This document shows, in pieces, positions 7,149-16,007 of a DNA stretch of 35,769 nt. The stretch covers positions 1 through 35,769 of the forward strand of contig JAODBI010000185.1 of NCBI GenBank assembly GCA_025463875.1, given 5' to 3'. The notes beneath the pieces are model-generated. The model saw only the letters and a program-made list of their open reading frames with translations. It was not told the origin of the DNA and ran no database searches. Positions within the stretch are counted from its first letter, which is position 1. The number at the start of each line of letters is the position of its first letter. The position numbers were made by a program, and so were the translations under genes. The DNA is from Actinomycetes bacterium. Its GTDB lineage: Bacteria > Actinomycetota > Acidimicrobiia > IMCC26256 > PALSA-610.

Positions 7149-10016
7149 ATGCGCCGGTCTCACATCCGGCTGGATCCGGTACGTCGATATTTGCGCGCGC
7201 ACGTCAAGGCGTTTGTGATCATTCTTGTCGCCACAGGCGCGGGGACCGGGGCGGTGCAGTTCCCATTGGGCAGCAACCCCGCCGCCGCACTCACTGGTAT
7301 CCACAAGATTCAACACGTCGTCGTGATCATGCAAGAGAATCGATCGTTCGACCACTACTTCGGCACCTACCCGGGCGCGGACGGAATCGCGATGTCGAAC
7401 GGTTCGCCGACGGCGTGTCTGCCGCATGCTCAGGGCAGCGGATGCGTGCGTCCCTTTGTTGACCACCGCGACTACGAAGCCGGTGGACCGCACGCCGGGG
7501 CCAGCTTCAAGGCCGACGTCGCAAGCGGCCAGATGAACGGCTTTCTGGCCGACTCCGAAAATGCGACCTCCGGGTGCAAATTCACGGCGAACGCGGGCTG
7601 TCCCACGGACCCGACGAACGTCCTCGGCTATCACACTGCGAGCGACATCCCCAACTACTGGTCGTACGCGCAGAACTTCGTCCTGCAGGATCACATGTTC
7701 GAGCCGGATGCCTCCTGGAGCTTGCCCGAACACCTCTTCATGGTCTCGGGCTGGTCGGCGAACTGCTCGAAGCACAATGACCCGTCGAGTTGCGTCAACG
7801 AGCTCGACGCGCTGGAGCCGCGCCCCGACAACTTCCAGCCTCCCGCCCACGTCGCGCTCGCGCCGAACTCCCCCATCTACGCCTGGACGGATCTGACCTA
7901 TCTCCTCCACAAGAACAATGTGCCGTGGGGCTACTACGTGGTCGAAGGCACCGAGCCGGACTGCGCGAATGATGCCGCGCTTACGTGCGCGCCCGTCCAA
8001 CAACAGCCCTTCACACCGGGCATCTGGAACCCGCTTCCGTACTTCGACACCGTTCGCAACGACGGACAGGTCGGCAATGTTCAGGGCATCTCCGGACTCT
8101 TCAGTGCTGCGAAGAACGGGACCCTCCCCGCGGTTTCGTGGGTCGCGCCATCCGGTGACGTCAGCGAGCACTCACCCTTCCCCGTCAGCGCCGGTCAGTC
8201 GTACGTCACCAGTGTCGTGAACGCGATCATGAGCGGCCCCGACTGGGCTTCGACGGCCATATTTCTCGCCTGGGACGACTGGGGCGGCTTCTACGATCAC
8301 GTGCAGCCGCCCGTGGTCGACCAGAACGGCTACGGGCTGCGCGTCCCCAGTCTCGTCATCAGTCCGTACGCCAAGCGCGGCTACATCGATCATCAGACGT
8401 TGAGCTTCGACGCCTACCTGAAGTTCATCGAGGACGACTTCCTCGGCGGTCAACGGCTCGACCCCGCGAACGACGGTCGCCCGGATCCCCGTCCGGACGT
8501 TCGGGAGAACGCGACTGCCCTCGGCGATATCACGGCGGCATTCGATTTCACGCAGCAGCCACGACCCCCGGTCATACTCCCGGTCCATCCGACGACCACG
8601 TTGCGCAACACTCCGCCGTATCCCCCGAGGGCGCTCGCCGTGACGGGCGGAGACGGTCAGGCGACAGTGAAGTGGAGCGCGCCGTTGACCAGTGGCGGTT
8701 CGAAGATCCTCGACTATTCGGCGATCGTCCAAGACGGCTCGACCACGCTTCCGCCGGTGACCTTCGGCGCAACCGCGACCTCGGGCACCTTGACGGGTCT
8801 CACCAACGGCCACACCTATGCCATCCACCTCGTCGCCCGCAACGCGATCGGTGCCGGAATGCCATCAACCTCGATCTCCGTCAACATCGGAGCACCCAGT
8901 GCCCCGACCGCCGTCGCCGCGAGCCCCGGAAACGCGTCGGCGACGATTCGTTGGTCACCACCCGCCAATACCAATGGCTCGCCGGTCACCGGCTATATCG
9001 TCACTCCCTATTCGGGGTTCGTGCAGCTCACACCTCAATCGTTCCCCGCCGCCGCGCGGTCCGGCATCGTCACCGGCCTCGCGAACGGCCACAAGTACTC
9101 GTTCGGCGTCACGCCGACGAATGCGAGAGGGGCCGGGGTGCAAGCCCTCACAACGATCATCACCGCCGGTGCACCGACGGCGCCCACGGCGGTATCGGCA
9201 AGCCCCGGAAATGCATCGGCGACGGTTCACTGGTCGGCGCCGGCGAACAATGGTTCGGCGATCACGAAGTACGTCGTGACGCCATACTTCCGGACGAACG
9301 CGCTCAAACCCGTGGAAGTCCCGGCACCGCAAACCTCCGCCACCGTCCCCCTCATGAACGCGCAGCCGTACACGTTCACCGTCTCGGCGGTGAACGCCGT
9401 CGGCACCGGTCCCGAGTCGGCGCCGAGTGGTCTCGTCACGCCCGGTACGCCCACCGCGCCCACCACGGTCTGGGCGCGGCCGGGCAACGCGGCGATCACG
9501 GCGTACTGGACGGCACCGGCAAGCACCAACGGCCAACCCATCACCGGGTACGTCGTCACCCCGATCCTGAGCGGCGTGGAACAGGCGCCGCGGACGTTCG
9601 CGTCGACGGCAACGCATCAAACGCTGACGGGACTCACGAATGGTCGCATCTACTCGGTCAAGGTCGCGGCCAAGAACGCGGTCGGCACCGGTCCCCAGTC
9701 GTTGCCGCCCAGCGTCCCCGTCACGGCGGGGGCACCCTGGGGACCGACAGGAGTGACCGCAACTGCCGGTCATACCTCGGCAACCGTCCGATGGACCGCG
9801 CCCGCGACGAACAACGGATCAGCAGTCACGGCGTACATCGTCACGCCGTACCTCGGCGCCGTCGCGCAACCGGCGAGGCTGTTCAACTCGGCTGCCACGA
9901 CTGAGATCGTCGGCGCGCTCAGCACCGGCAAGGTGTATTCGTTCCGGGTCGCGGCCCAGAATGCCCGCGGCACGGGTCCCATTTCCCCCATGTCGAACGC
10001 GGTCACAGTCACCTGA
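7149..10016 (+). CDS. Secreted phosphoesterase (phospholipase C / acid phosphatase family) with five FnIII repeats
   Basis: A 955-residue exported enzyme. Residues 1-48 contain a basic stretch, a hydrophobic core ([15 protein letters not shown]) and a likely cleavage site near PAAA. Residues about 53-460 form the alkaline-phosphatase-superfamily phosphoesterase domain. Metal-site motif [15 protein letters not shown] lies at 63-77, [14 protein letters not shown] at 375-388, then [15 protein letters not shown]. Relatives hydrolyse phospholipids or phosphomonoesters outside the cell. Residues about 490-955 are five fibronectin type III repeats, each starting with an A/W-PTxVxA-type strand and containing a YIVTPY-like strand. 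FnIII tails on bacterial secreted hydrolases usually act as spacers or surface-binding modules. A strong ribosome site GGGGAGGA lies 5 bp before ATG 7149. A palindrome and -10 box lie upstream, and a hairpin follows the stop. Confidence 0.93.
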   Translation: MRRSHIRLDPVRRYLRAHVKAFVIILVATGAGTGAVQFPLGSNPAAALTGIHKIQHVVVIMQENRSFDHYFGTYPGADGIAMSNGSPTACLPHAQGSGCVRPFVDHRDYEAGGPHAGASFKADVASGQMNGFLADSENATSGCKFTANAGCPTDPTNVLGYHTASDIPNYWSYAQNFVLQDHMFEPDASWSLPEHLFMVSGWSANCSKHNDPSSCVNELDALEPRPDNFQPPAHVALAPNSPIYAWTDLTYLLHKNNVPWGYYVVEGTEPDCANDAALTCAPVQQQPFTPGIWNPLPYFDTVRNDGQVGNVQGISGLFSAAKNGTLPAVSWVAPSGDVSEHSPFPVSAGQSYVTSVVNAIMSGPDWASTAIFLAWDDWGGFYDHVQPPVVDQNGYGLRVPSLVISPYAKRGYIDHQTLSFDAYLKFIEDDFLGGQRLDPANDGRPDPRPDVRENATALGDITAAFDFTQQPRPPVILPVHPTTTLRNTPPYPPRALAVTGGDGQATVKWSAPLTSGGSKILDYSAIVQDGSTTLPPVTFGATATSGTLTGLTNGHTYAIHLVARNAIGAGMPSTSISVNIGAPSAPTAVAASPGNASATIRWSPPANTNGSPVTGYIVTPYSGFVQLTPQSFPAAARSGIVTGLANGHKYSFGVTPTNARGAGVQALTTIITAGAPTAPTAVSASPGNASATVHWSAPANNGSAITKYVVTPYFRTNALKPVEVPAPQTSATVPLMNAQPYTFTVSAVNAVGTGPESAPSGLVTPGTPTAPTTVWARPGNAAITAYWTAPASTNGQPITGYVVTPILSGVEQAPRTFASTATHQTLTGLTNGRIYSVKVAAKNAVGTGPQSLPPSVPVTAGAPWGPTGVTATAGHTSATVRWTAPATNNGSAVTAYIVTPYLGAVAQPARLFNSAATTEIVGALSTGKVYSFRVAAQNARGTGPISPMSNAVTVT
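8620..10013 (+). repeat. Five tandem fibronectin type III repeats within the phosphoesterase gene
   Basis: Units begin near 8620, 8896, 9169, 9442 and 9730, each about 270-290 bp. Units 2 and 3 both carry the string SPGNASAT, and units 2 to 5 share the GYIVTPY-type strand and the NARGxG or NAVGTGP turn. Unit 1 is the most divergent. The pattern indicates expansion by in-gene duplication. Confidence 0.85.
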
Positions 10017-10029
10017 GTCGGCCGTGCGG

Positions 10030-10047
10030 GGCGCGACCGATCGCGCC
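10030..10047. terminator. Hairpin between convergent genes, probable bidirectional terminator
   Basis: GGCGCGA-CCGA-TCGCGCC forms a perfect 7-bp GC-rich stem with a 4-base loop. It lies 13 bp after the phosphoesterase stop and 25 bp from the end of the convergent lipoprotein gene. No T-tract follows on either side, as is common for actinobacterial terminators. Confidence 0.5.
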
Positions 10048-10071
10048 ACCGAGATCCGAACGCGCGGGCTG

Positions 10072-10617
10072 CTATTTCCCGAGGCCGCTCGAGCCGTGGA
10101 AATCAGCCTGGATGACCGTGGCGCGGTCGAACACGATGCCGACATCGCGCTCGAATTGAATTGGCCATGGCCCGGTCGTGACCGTCTTCTGCGACGCGAG
10201 GTTGCGAAGGTCGACCACGAGTCGTCCGTTGGCAGTTACCAGCGCGTGGACATCGCGACCGAGCTTTCCCGGCCACGTCACTCCCAGAAGTTGCCGATCC
10301 GCCCGTTCGATCGCATCCGCGGCCGGACTTGCGAACTTCTCCGCATCGGCGCCGGTAGCGCCGACAGGAAGAGCCTTGAGCGCGGTGAAGAACTTTCCGC
10401 TCGCGGCGTCCGCAGGCCCGAGAAGCTGGAGATAGAGGTTCTCGAGCGGCGACGTGGGCGTAGTGGCCGTGGACGGTTGCGTCCGCGTCGTAGTCGATGT
10501 CGGCGACGGGTCGGGAGTCGCCTTCGACCCGCCCGAAGTGCACGCACCGAGTACGACGCCGAGGCATACGACGAAGAAAAGCGGGGACGACAGAGGGCGG
10601 CGCGGTACGCCCGGCAT
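10072..10617 (-). CDS. Unknown secreted lipoprotein
   Basis: A 181-residue protein I do not recognise. From ATG 10617 it begins MPGVPRRPLSSPLFFVVCLG and reaches a lipobox LGAC at residues 23-26, so it should be lipid-anchored outside the membrane. A Thr/Ser/Pro linker (residues about 30-55) leads to a helical domain with ENLYLQLLGPADAASGKFFTAL, EKFASPAADAIERADRQLL and a C-terminal strand GIVFDRATVIQADF. An earlier in-frame ATG at 10647 is possible but would move the hydrophobic core away from the N-terminus. It is convergent with the phosphoesterase and divergent from the dioxygenase operon that starts at 10758. The small helical domain is reminiscent of ligand- or heme-binding four-helix lipoproteins, but I see no decisive motif. 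Confidence 0.75.
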   Translation of the reverse strand: MPGVPRRPLSSPLFFVVCLGVVLGACTSGGSKATPDPSPTSTTTRTQPSTATTPTSPLENLYLQLLGPADAASGKFFTALKALPVGATGADAEKFASPAADAIERADRQLLGVTWPGKLGRDVHALVTANGRLVVDLRNLASQKTVTTGPWPIQFERDVGIVFDRATVIQADFHGSSGLGK

Positions 10618-10757
10618 CGGAGAGCTGTGGGGTTCGCCGTCCAACATGGCGGCCACGCTACGGGCGTACGAACGCCATGCGGCGCGCGGCCCGGTCCGGA
10701 ACGGCATGAATGACATTCGGCGGTCGGATGAGGACGAGCCGGCTTGGGATAGCGTCG

Positions 10758-11594
10758 ATGACGATGCGCTGGGCCCTGCATCCGTGGAATACGGACTTCG
10801 TCTGGTCCGACCACACGGGAGAGCCCTCGACGATCTCCGCCGAGCAGGCCCGCGCATTCGACGAGGTCGGCTACTTCGTGGTGGCGGACGCGTTCGACGC
10901 GTCGACGCTCGCTGAGCTCGAGGCCGAGCTCGGCCCGGGCGACGAACAGGCGAAGGAGTTCCTCGCCGGCCTTCCGGACGGACGGCTCGGCGTGACCGGT
11001 CTCGACTCGCAGACCGTGGCCCCGCACGCGGTGGCGCGCAGTGAGTTCGTGCGCCGATTCGTCGCCGACAAGATCTTCGCGGGTATCGCGCGCGATCTCG
11101 TCGGTCCCGACGTGCGGCTCTACTGGGATCAGTCCGTGTTCAAACAGCCCGACGGCGCCGAACCGGTGCTGTGGCATCAGGACAACGGGTACACGTACAC
11201 GGAACCGCAGGCGTATCTCACCTGCTGGCTCGCGATCACCGATGCGACTCCCGAGAACGGGTGTGTCGCGGTGATGCCCGGCGTGCACCGAGAGGGCACG
11301 CTCGCCCATCATTCGACGCCGGTCGGTGAAGAGTGCTGGGGTGACTGGTCGCGCGCGGTCGAAGTGCCGGTGCGCGCGGGAAGCGTCGTCGTGTTCAGCT
11401 CGCTCACTCCGCACGCGACGAAGCGCAACACGACGCGCGCGGTGCGCAAGGCCTACATCGTGCAGTACGCACCCGACGGCGCGGTTGCGCACTACGGCGA
11501 TCCGGCGATCGGGCCACCGGCCCGGACGCAGATCCTCGGCGACGAGAAGCGTCGTTACTGGATCGTGCGCGACGGCGTGCGCGTCGAACCGTGA
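10758..11594 (+). CDS. Phytanoyl-CoA dioxygenase (PhyH) family protein
   Basis: A 278-residue Fe(II)/2-oxoglutarate-dependent oxygenase. The iron-binding facial triad is visible: His140 and Asp142 in VLWHQDNGYTY, and His219 in SSLTPHATKRNTT, followed by Arg226 and Arg230 that can bind 2-oxoglutarate. AFDEVGYFVVADAFD near residue 33 is the usual N-terminal block. These enzymes hydroxylate aliphatic positions of acyl-CoAs or natural products. ATG 10758 is favoured because it begins next to the family N-terminus; ATG 10728 and ATG 10764 are alternatives in the same frame. It is the first of six closely packed genes ending at 16753, with 10 bp to the MOSC gene. The operon context suggests that it oxidises an intermediate later handled by the SDR and Gfo/Idh enzymes. 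Confidence 0.92.
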   Translation: MTMRWALHPWNTDFVWSDHTGEPSTISAEQARAFDEVGYFVVADAFDASTLAELEAELGPGDEQAKEFLAGLPDGRLGVTGLDSQTVAPHAVARSEFVRRFVADKIFAGIARDLVGPDVRLYWDQSVFKQPDGAEPVLWHQDNGYTYTEPQAYLTCWLAITDATPENGCVAVMPGVHREGTLAHHSTPVGEECWGDWSRAVEVPVRAGSVVVFSSLTPHATKRNTTRAVRKAYIVQYAPDGAVAHYGDPAIGPPARTQILGDEKRRYWIVRDGVRVEP

Positions 11595-11604
11595 GCGGGG
11601 ACTG

Positions 11605-12444
11605 ATGCAGATCGAAGCGCTCTACCGGTATCCCGTGAAGTCGATGCTCGGCGAGGAGATCGACGGCGCACAGGTGGGCGAACAAGGCCTGTTGGGCGAT
11701 CGCGCGTACGCCCTCGTCGACGAGGAGACGGGCAAGGTCGCGAGCGCGAAGCATCCGCGCCGCTGGAGCGCGCTGTTCGCGTGCCGCGCCGAATACCTGG
11801 CCGAACCGCAAGCCGGTGCCGGGCCCGCGCCGGCCCGCATGACGCTCCCCGACGGCGAGAGCGTCGACACCGACGATCCGCGGGTACACGAGGTGCTGTC
11901 ACGCACGTTCGGTCACGCAGTGCGGTTGGAGAACCGGCCACCGGACGGCGCCGTCTACGAGAGCTACACGCCGCGGCTCGTCGGCATTCCCGATCCCGAG
12001 AGCGACACGGTCCACGACTCCCCCGTCGGGATCGTCGCGCCCGGGACCTTCTTCGACGCGGCTCCGCTGCACGTGGTGACGTCTGCGACGCTCGCGCACC
12101 TCGCGGAGCTCGCGCCCGCCAGTTCGTTCCCGGCCGCGCGCTTCCGACCGAACATCGTGGTCACCGTCGACAACGAGACGGGTTTCGTCGAGAACGAGTG
12201 GGTGGGACACTCGCTCGCCCTCGGCCCCGAAGTGTCGGCGTCGGTGTTCCTCCCGGCACCGCGCTGCGTGATGACGACTCTCGCGCAGGCCGATCTTCCG
12301 CGCGACCTCGGAGTGCTCCAGACCATCGCCCGGAACAATCGTTTCGACATTCCCGGCCTCGGCCCGAGCTCGTGTGTCGGGGTCTATGCGCTCATCGCCA
12401 CAAGTGGCGCCGTCCGACGCGGCGACGCGGTTGCAATCTCGTGA
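11605..12444 (+). CDS. MOSC domain-containing protein
   Basis: A 279-residue protein with the MOSC N-terminal beta-barrel (MQIEALYRYPVKSMLGEE, residues 1-18, then GLLGDRAYALVDEETGKVASAKHPRRW) and the C-terminal MOSC domain. RFRPNIVV is the usual substrate-side motif, and Cys221 in LPAPRCVMTT is the conserved cysteine that binds molybdenum or sulfur in this family. Members include the mARC amidoxime reductases, which reduce N-hydroxylated compounds using molybdenum cofactor, and YiiM- or YcbX-like proteins. mARC/YcbX-like function is most consistent with the two-domain layout. The GTGA overlap with the next gene shows translational coupling. There are no molybdopterin genes in the window, so the cofactor would come from elsewhere. 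Confidence 0.9.
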   Translation: MQIEALYRYPVKSMLGEEIDGAQVGEQGLLGDRAYALVDEETGKVASAKHPRRWSALFACRAEYLAEPQAGAGPAPARMTLPDGESVDTDDPRVHEVLSRTFGHAVRLENRPPDGAVYESYTPRLVGIPDPESDTVHDSPVGIVAPGTFFDAAPLHVVTSATLAHLAELAPASSFPAARFRPNIVVTVDNETGFVENEWVGHSLALGPEVSASVFLPAPRCVMTTLAQADLPRDLGVLQTIARNNRFDIPGLGPSSCVGVYALIATSGAVRRGDAVAIS

Positions 12445-13721
12445 CGACCGAATACGTGCGCCGGCAACCGGACTTCTTCGCCGTCGGTCCCGCGTCGTCG
12501 CCTGCGGCGCTCGACGTCGGCGACGGCATCTGGTGCTCGCCGGGAATGTCGAGCAGCTACCTGATCACGACCGACGACGGCCGCATCGTCGTCAACACCG
12601 GGATGTGGTTCGAGGCCCGAACGCACAAGCGCAACTACGACGCGGTCACGACGGCGCCGACTCGATACATCGTGCTCACCCAGAGTCACACCGACCACAT
12701 CGGTGGGATCGACCGGTTCCGCGAGGACGGGACCCAGCTGATCGCGCAGGCGAACATCACCGCCTGCCAGGTCGACGACGTGCGGATCCATGGCTTCCGG
12801 ATCCGGCGGTCGCTACCGTTCTTCGCCGACGTCATGGGTCAACCCGGCTTCGCGCGCGGCGACGACGTCGAGATCCCGCCGTTGGCGAAGCCGGCCGAAC
12901 CCGACATCGTCTTCGACGACACCTATTCCTTCGCGTGCGGTACCCGGCGCGTCGAGTGCCTCAGCGTGCCCGACGGCGAGACGATCGACTCGCTCGTGGT
13001 ATGGCTACCCGACTGCGGCGTGGCGATCGTCGGGAACATCTTCTCCGCGCTCTTCGGCCACTTCCCGAACCTCGTGACCATGCGCGGCGACCGGATGCGC
13101 AGCGCCCTCGCGTTCGCGGAGTCGGTGCAGAAGATCATCGATCTCGCGCCCCAGACGTTGCTGCTCGGGCACCACGGTCCGGTGCGCGGCGAGGCGACCG
13201 TGCGGTCGGAATGCGAACGCATCCGCGACGCGACGTTGTATGTGCACGATGCGACGGTCGCGGCGATGAACAACGGGACAGACGTCTGGAGCGCGATGCG
13301 CGAGATCGCGCTGCCCGACAAGCTCGCCGTCGGTCAGGCGTACGGCCGAGTCGACTGGAGCGTGCGGGCGATCTGGGAGTCGTACGCGGGTTGGTTCCAC
13401 CAGCATTCGACACTGGAGCTCTTCGGCGCCGCGCCGGAGACAGGCGCCGCGCAGCTGGTTGAGCTCGCGGGCGGGGTCGGAGCGGTAGCCGAACGGGCGA
13501 CGGGCCTCGCAGCTCGAGAGCCACTCGCCGCGGTACGACTGTGCGAGCTGGCGCTCGCCGTCGACCCCGAGCATCGCGGCGCGCTCACCGCCTACCGGCG
13601 CGCTCACGAACAGATGCTCGCCGACCACGACCGTGCGAACTTCTGGATGACGCGCTGGCTCGAAGGCGAGATCCGGAGTGCGACGAATCGGATGGAACGG
13701 CTCCGACGCGAGTCGTCATGA
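12441..13721 (+). CDS. MBL-fold hydrolase with alkylsulfatase-like C-terminus
   Basis: A 426-residue metallo-beta-lactamase-fold protein starting at GTG 12441, which overlaps the MOSC stop. The metal loop reads LTQSHTDHIGG, residues 79-89. In the usual HxHxDH motif the first position is histidine; here it is Gln81, with His83, Asp85 and His86 kept. A later LLGHHGPVRGE provides another typical histidine. Residues 240-330 carry the alkyl-sulfatase dimerisation pattern (LYVHDATVAAMNNGTD and ESYAGWFHQHSTLELF), and the C-terminus is helical like the alkylsulfatase tail (LCELALAVDPEHRGAL). It is best described as a relative of the SdsA1/BDS1 sulfatase class, although the altered ligand makes the exact chemistry uncertain. 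It is placed directly before a sulfotransferase with an ATGA overlap. Confidence 0.88.
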   Translation: MTTEYVRRQPDFFAVGPASSPAALDVGDGIWCSPGMSSSYLITTDDGRIVVNTGMWFEARTHKRNYDAVTTAPTRYIVLTQSHTDHIGGIDRFREDGTQLIAQANITACQVDDVRIHGFRIRRSLPFFADVMGQPGFARGDDVEIPPLAKPAEPDIVFDDTYSFACGTRRVECLSVPDGETIDSLVVWLPDCGVAIVGNIFSALFGHFPNLVTMRGDRMRSALAFAESVQKIIDLAPQTLLLGHHGPVRGEATVRSECERIRDATLYVHDATVAAMNNGTDVWSAMREIALPDKLAVGQAYGRVDWSVRAIWESYAGWFHQHSTLELFGAAPETGAAQLVELAGGVGAVAERATGLAAREPLAAVRLCELALAVDPEHRGALTAYRRAHEQMLADHDRANFWMTRWLEGEIRSATNRMERLRRESS

Positions 13722-14983
13722 GCGCCCGGCGCGGAAGAGCCGTCCGCATCGACGACCTGCGATCGCCGCACCTCGACGCCGGCCAACAGTCGGCGCTCGC
13801 GTACGTCGCGACGCTCGACCTCACCTTCGACGAGGAGCGGCTCCTCGCGCGGGCGCGCGCCCGAACGGGATGCGACGACTTCGGCAGCCTCGACTTCCTC
13901 CCGCGCCTGCGCGCCATGATCGACGCGGTCGAATCCGACACGGGGCTCGGGCCGCTCGGACGACTCGCGATCCTGCAGCGCAGCGAACGGCTGCTCGCGG
14001 GCCGGCTGCTCGTCGAGGACATGGTGCGCCGTCGCCCGGAGATCCTGGAGATCCAGCTGGTCGCGCCGATTGTCGTGATCGGTCTGCCGCGCTCGGGCAC
14101 GACCCATCTCGTGAACCTGATCGCGTCCGACACCAGGCTGCGCTCACTCCCCTACTGGGAGAGTCTCGAACCGGTGCCCCGCCCGGGCGATGGTTCCACC
14201 CGCGACGGCATCGATCCGCGTTTCATGCGGTGTCGTCGCGACTACGACGCGCAGATGCGCATGGTGCCGCTGCTCAGCGCCATGCACCACCAGGAGCCGA
14301 CCGCGATCGAAGAGGAGATCGAGCTCGAGGATCTCGACTTCGCGTCGTACACCCTCGAATGGCTCGCACGCGTTCCGCAGTGGCGCGATTTCTACCTCGG
14401 TCTGGACCAACGCGTGCACTACGCGTACATGAAGAAGGTGCTCCAGGTCGTGACGTTCCTGCGCGGCCCGACGCGCTGGGTCCTGAAGTCGCCGCAGCAC
14501 CTCGAACAGATCCCCGCGCTGCTTGCGACATTTCCCGATGCGACGTTCGCGATCACCCATCGCGATCCGGTGTCGGTCATCCAGTCGGCGGCCACGATGC
14601 TCGCGTACGGCGACCGCATGCGGCGGGCCGCGATCGAACCCGAAGCGCTCTCCGAGTACTGGATCGATCGGGTCGATCGCCTCTTGCGGGCGTGCGTACG
14701 CGACCGCGACCTGCTGCCCGCCGACCGCACCGTCGACGTGCTCTTCCACGAGTTCATGAGGGACGACGTCGGGATGGTCGAACGTATCTACGGGCGGGCG
14801 CGCCTTCCTCTCACCGAGGACGCGCGCCGCGGGCTCGACGGATTCATGAGCGAGCACCCACGTGGGAAGCACGGAGCGCTCACCTACGACCTCCGGGGTG
14901 ACTTCGGCCTCGATCCCGAGGTCGTACGCGCCCGCTTCGACTACTACTTCGAGCGCTTTCCCATCGAGGTCGAGCCGACATAG
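13718..14983 (+). CDS. Sulfotransferase family protein
   Basis: A 421-residue cytoplasmic sulfotransferase of the Sulfotransfer_3 type common in mycobacteria and relatives. The 5-phosphosulfate binding loop GLPRSGTTHL lies at residues 122-131 and the 3-phosphate binding segment THRDPVSVIQS at 280-290. WVLKSPQHLEQIP (254-266) is the conserved central block. It should transfer sulfate from PAPS to a hydroxyl or amine of a small molecule. The start ATG 13718 overlaps the stop of the metallo-hydrolase gene (ATGA), so the two are translated together. A sulfate-adding and a sulfate-removing-type enzyme in neighbouring coupled genes suggest handling of a transiently sulfated metabolite. The acceptor cannot be inferred. 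Confidence 0.93.
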   Translation: MSARRGRAVRIDDLRSPHLDAGQQSALAYVATLDLTFDEERLLARARARTGCDDFGSLDFLPRLRAMIDAVESDTGLGPLGRLAILQRSERLLAGRLLVEDMVRRRPEILEIQLVAPIVVIGLPRSGTTHLVNLIASDTRLRSLPYWESLEPVPRPGDGSTRDGIDPRFMRCRRDYDAQMRMVPLLSAMHHQEPTAIEEEIELEDLDFASYTLEWLARVPQWRDFYLGLDQRVHYAYMKKVLQVVTFLRGPTRWVLKSPQHLEQIPALLATFPDATFAITHRDPVSVIQSAATMLAYGDRMRRAAIEPEALSEYWIDRVDRLLRACVRDRDLLPADRTVDVLFHEFMRDDVGMVERIYGRARLPLTEDARRGLDGFMSEHPRGKHGALTYDLRGDFGLDPEVVRARFDYYFERFPIEVEPT

Positions 14984-14993
14984 TGGAGATGGC

Positions 14994-16007
14994 ATGAGCG
15001 ACTCGGTGCGGATCGCGGTGGTCGGCTGCGGAGCGATCGCGCACTGGCACCTCGACGCCATCGAGCGCGCGGGAGTGCCGATGACGGTCGTGGCCGCGGT
15101 CGATCCCGCGCCCGCCAACGCCGCCCGGGTCGCGGAGCGTACGGGCGCCGCGCCCTACGTGTCGTTGGACGAAGCGTTGACAGTGGGCGGCTTCGACGCA
15201 GCCGTGGTCGCCGTGCCCCACGACCGCCACGAAGAGGTCGCAACTGTCGCGTTACGAGCCGGACTTCACGTGCTCCTCGAGAAGCCGCTTGCGCCGACGC
15301 TCGACGCGTGCGATCGAATTCTCGACGCGGCGGCCCGTTCCAGCCAACGCGTGTTCATGGTCGCCGAGAACGCGCAGTACTGGCCCGAGGTCGTCACGGT
15401 GCGCGCGCTGGTCGAGGAGGGCGCAATCGGCGAGGTCGTCACCGCGCGCGCCGCGACCTTCTTCCCCGCGCTCGGCGACTTCTACGGCGGCGACAGTCCC
15501 TGGCGATTCGATCGCGCCGCGGCCGGGGGCGGCGTGGTCATCGACACCGGTTCGCACTGGCTCCGGCCGCTGCGCATGTGGCTGGGTGAGGTCGACGAGG
15601 TGGTCGCCGCGCTGGGCCGCCCGCACCCGCGGATGGAGGGCGAGTCCCTGTGTCGCGCGCTCCTTCGTTTCCGCTCCGGCACGATCGCGGTCTTCGACGC
15701 GATGCTGACGACGGGTGCCATCGCGCCCCAGCCCCTCTTCACCGTGACGGGCACGACCGGCGAGCTCACGGTCGAGGGCTCCGGCTGGGTGAAGTTGTGG
15801 GACGGCCGCGACTGGAAAGGGCAGAAGGTGGGAGCACGGGGCGGCTACCTCCAGTCGTACGAAGCCGAGCTGACCGACTTCGCCTCGGCAGTTCTGCACG
15901 GAACCACGCCGGCCGCGCCGGCCGAGTATGCCCTCGGTGAGCTGCGGATCGCCCTCGCGACGTATCGATCCGCGGCGAGCGGCCGCTGGGAGAAGGTGTG
16001 GGAGTGA
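14994..16007 (+). CDS. Gfo/Idh/MocA family oxidoreductase
   Basis: A 337-residue NAD(P)-dependent oxidoreductase. The Rossmann start RIAVVGCGAIAHWHLDAI lies at residues 6-23, with the acidic end of strand 2 at VDPAPANA. EKPLAP at 96-101 carries the catalytic Lys97. GGVVIDTGSHWLRPLRMWLGE is the family segment with the substrate-site Asp and His. Members oxidise or reduce sugars, inositols and related polyols. ATG 14994 is preceded by GTGGAGAT at good spacing, 10 bp after the sulfotransferase stop. Its own stop overlaps the SDR start (GTGA). This makes the operon a sequence of oxygenation, sulfation-related and dehydrogenation steps. Confidence 0.92.
   Translation: MSDSVRIAVVGCGAIAHWHLDAIERAGVPMTVVAAVDPAPANAARVAERTGAAPYVSLDEALTVGGFDAAVVAVPHDRHEEVATVALRAGLHVLLEKPLAPTLDACDRILDAAARSSQRVFMVAENAQYWPEVVTVRALVEEGAIGEVVTARAATFFPALGDFYGGDSPWRFDRAAAGGGVVIDTGSHWLRPLRMWLGEVDEVVAALGRPHPRMEGESLCRALLRFRSGTIAVFDAMLTTGAIAPQPLFTVTGTTGELTVEGSGWVKLWDGRDWKGQKVGARGGYLQSYEAELTDFASAVLHGTTPAAPAEYALGELRIALATYRSAASGRWEKVWE

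Noticed and set aside
11781-12440. Open extension in front of the metallo-hydrolase
   Set aside because: It lies entirely within the MOSC gene in another frame and is Arg-rich; the GTG at 12441 overlapping the MOSC stop is a better start.
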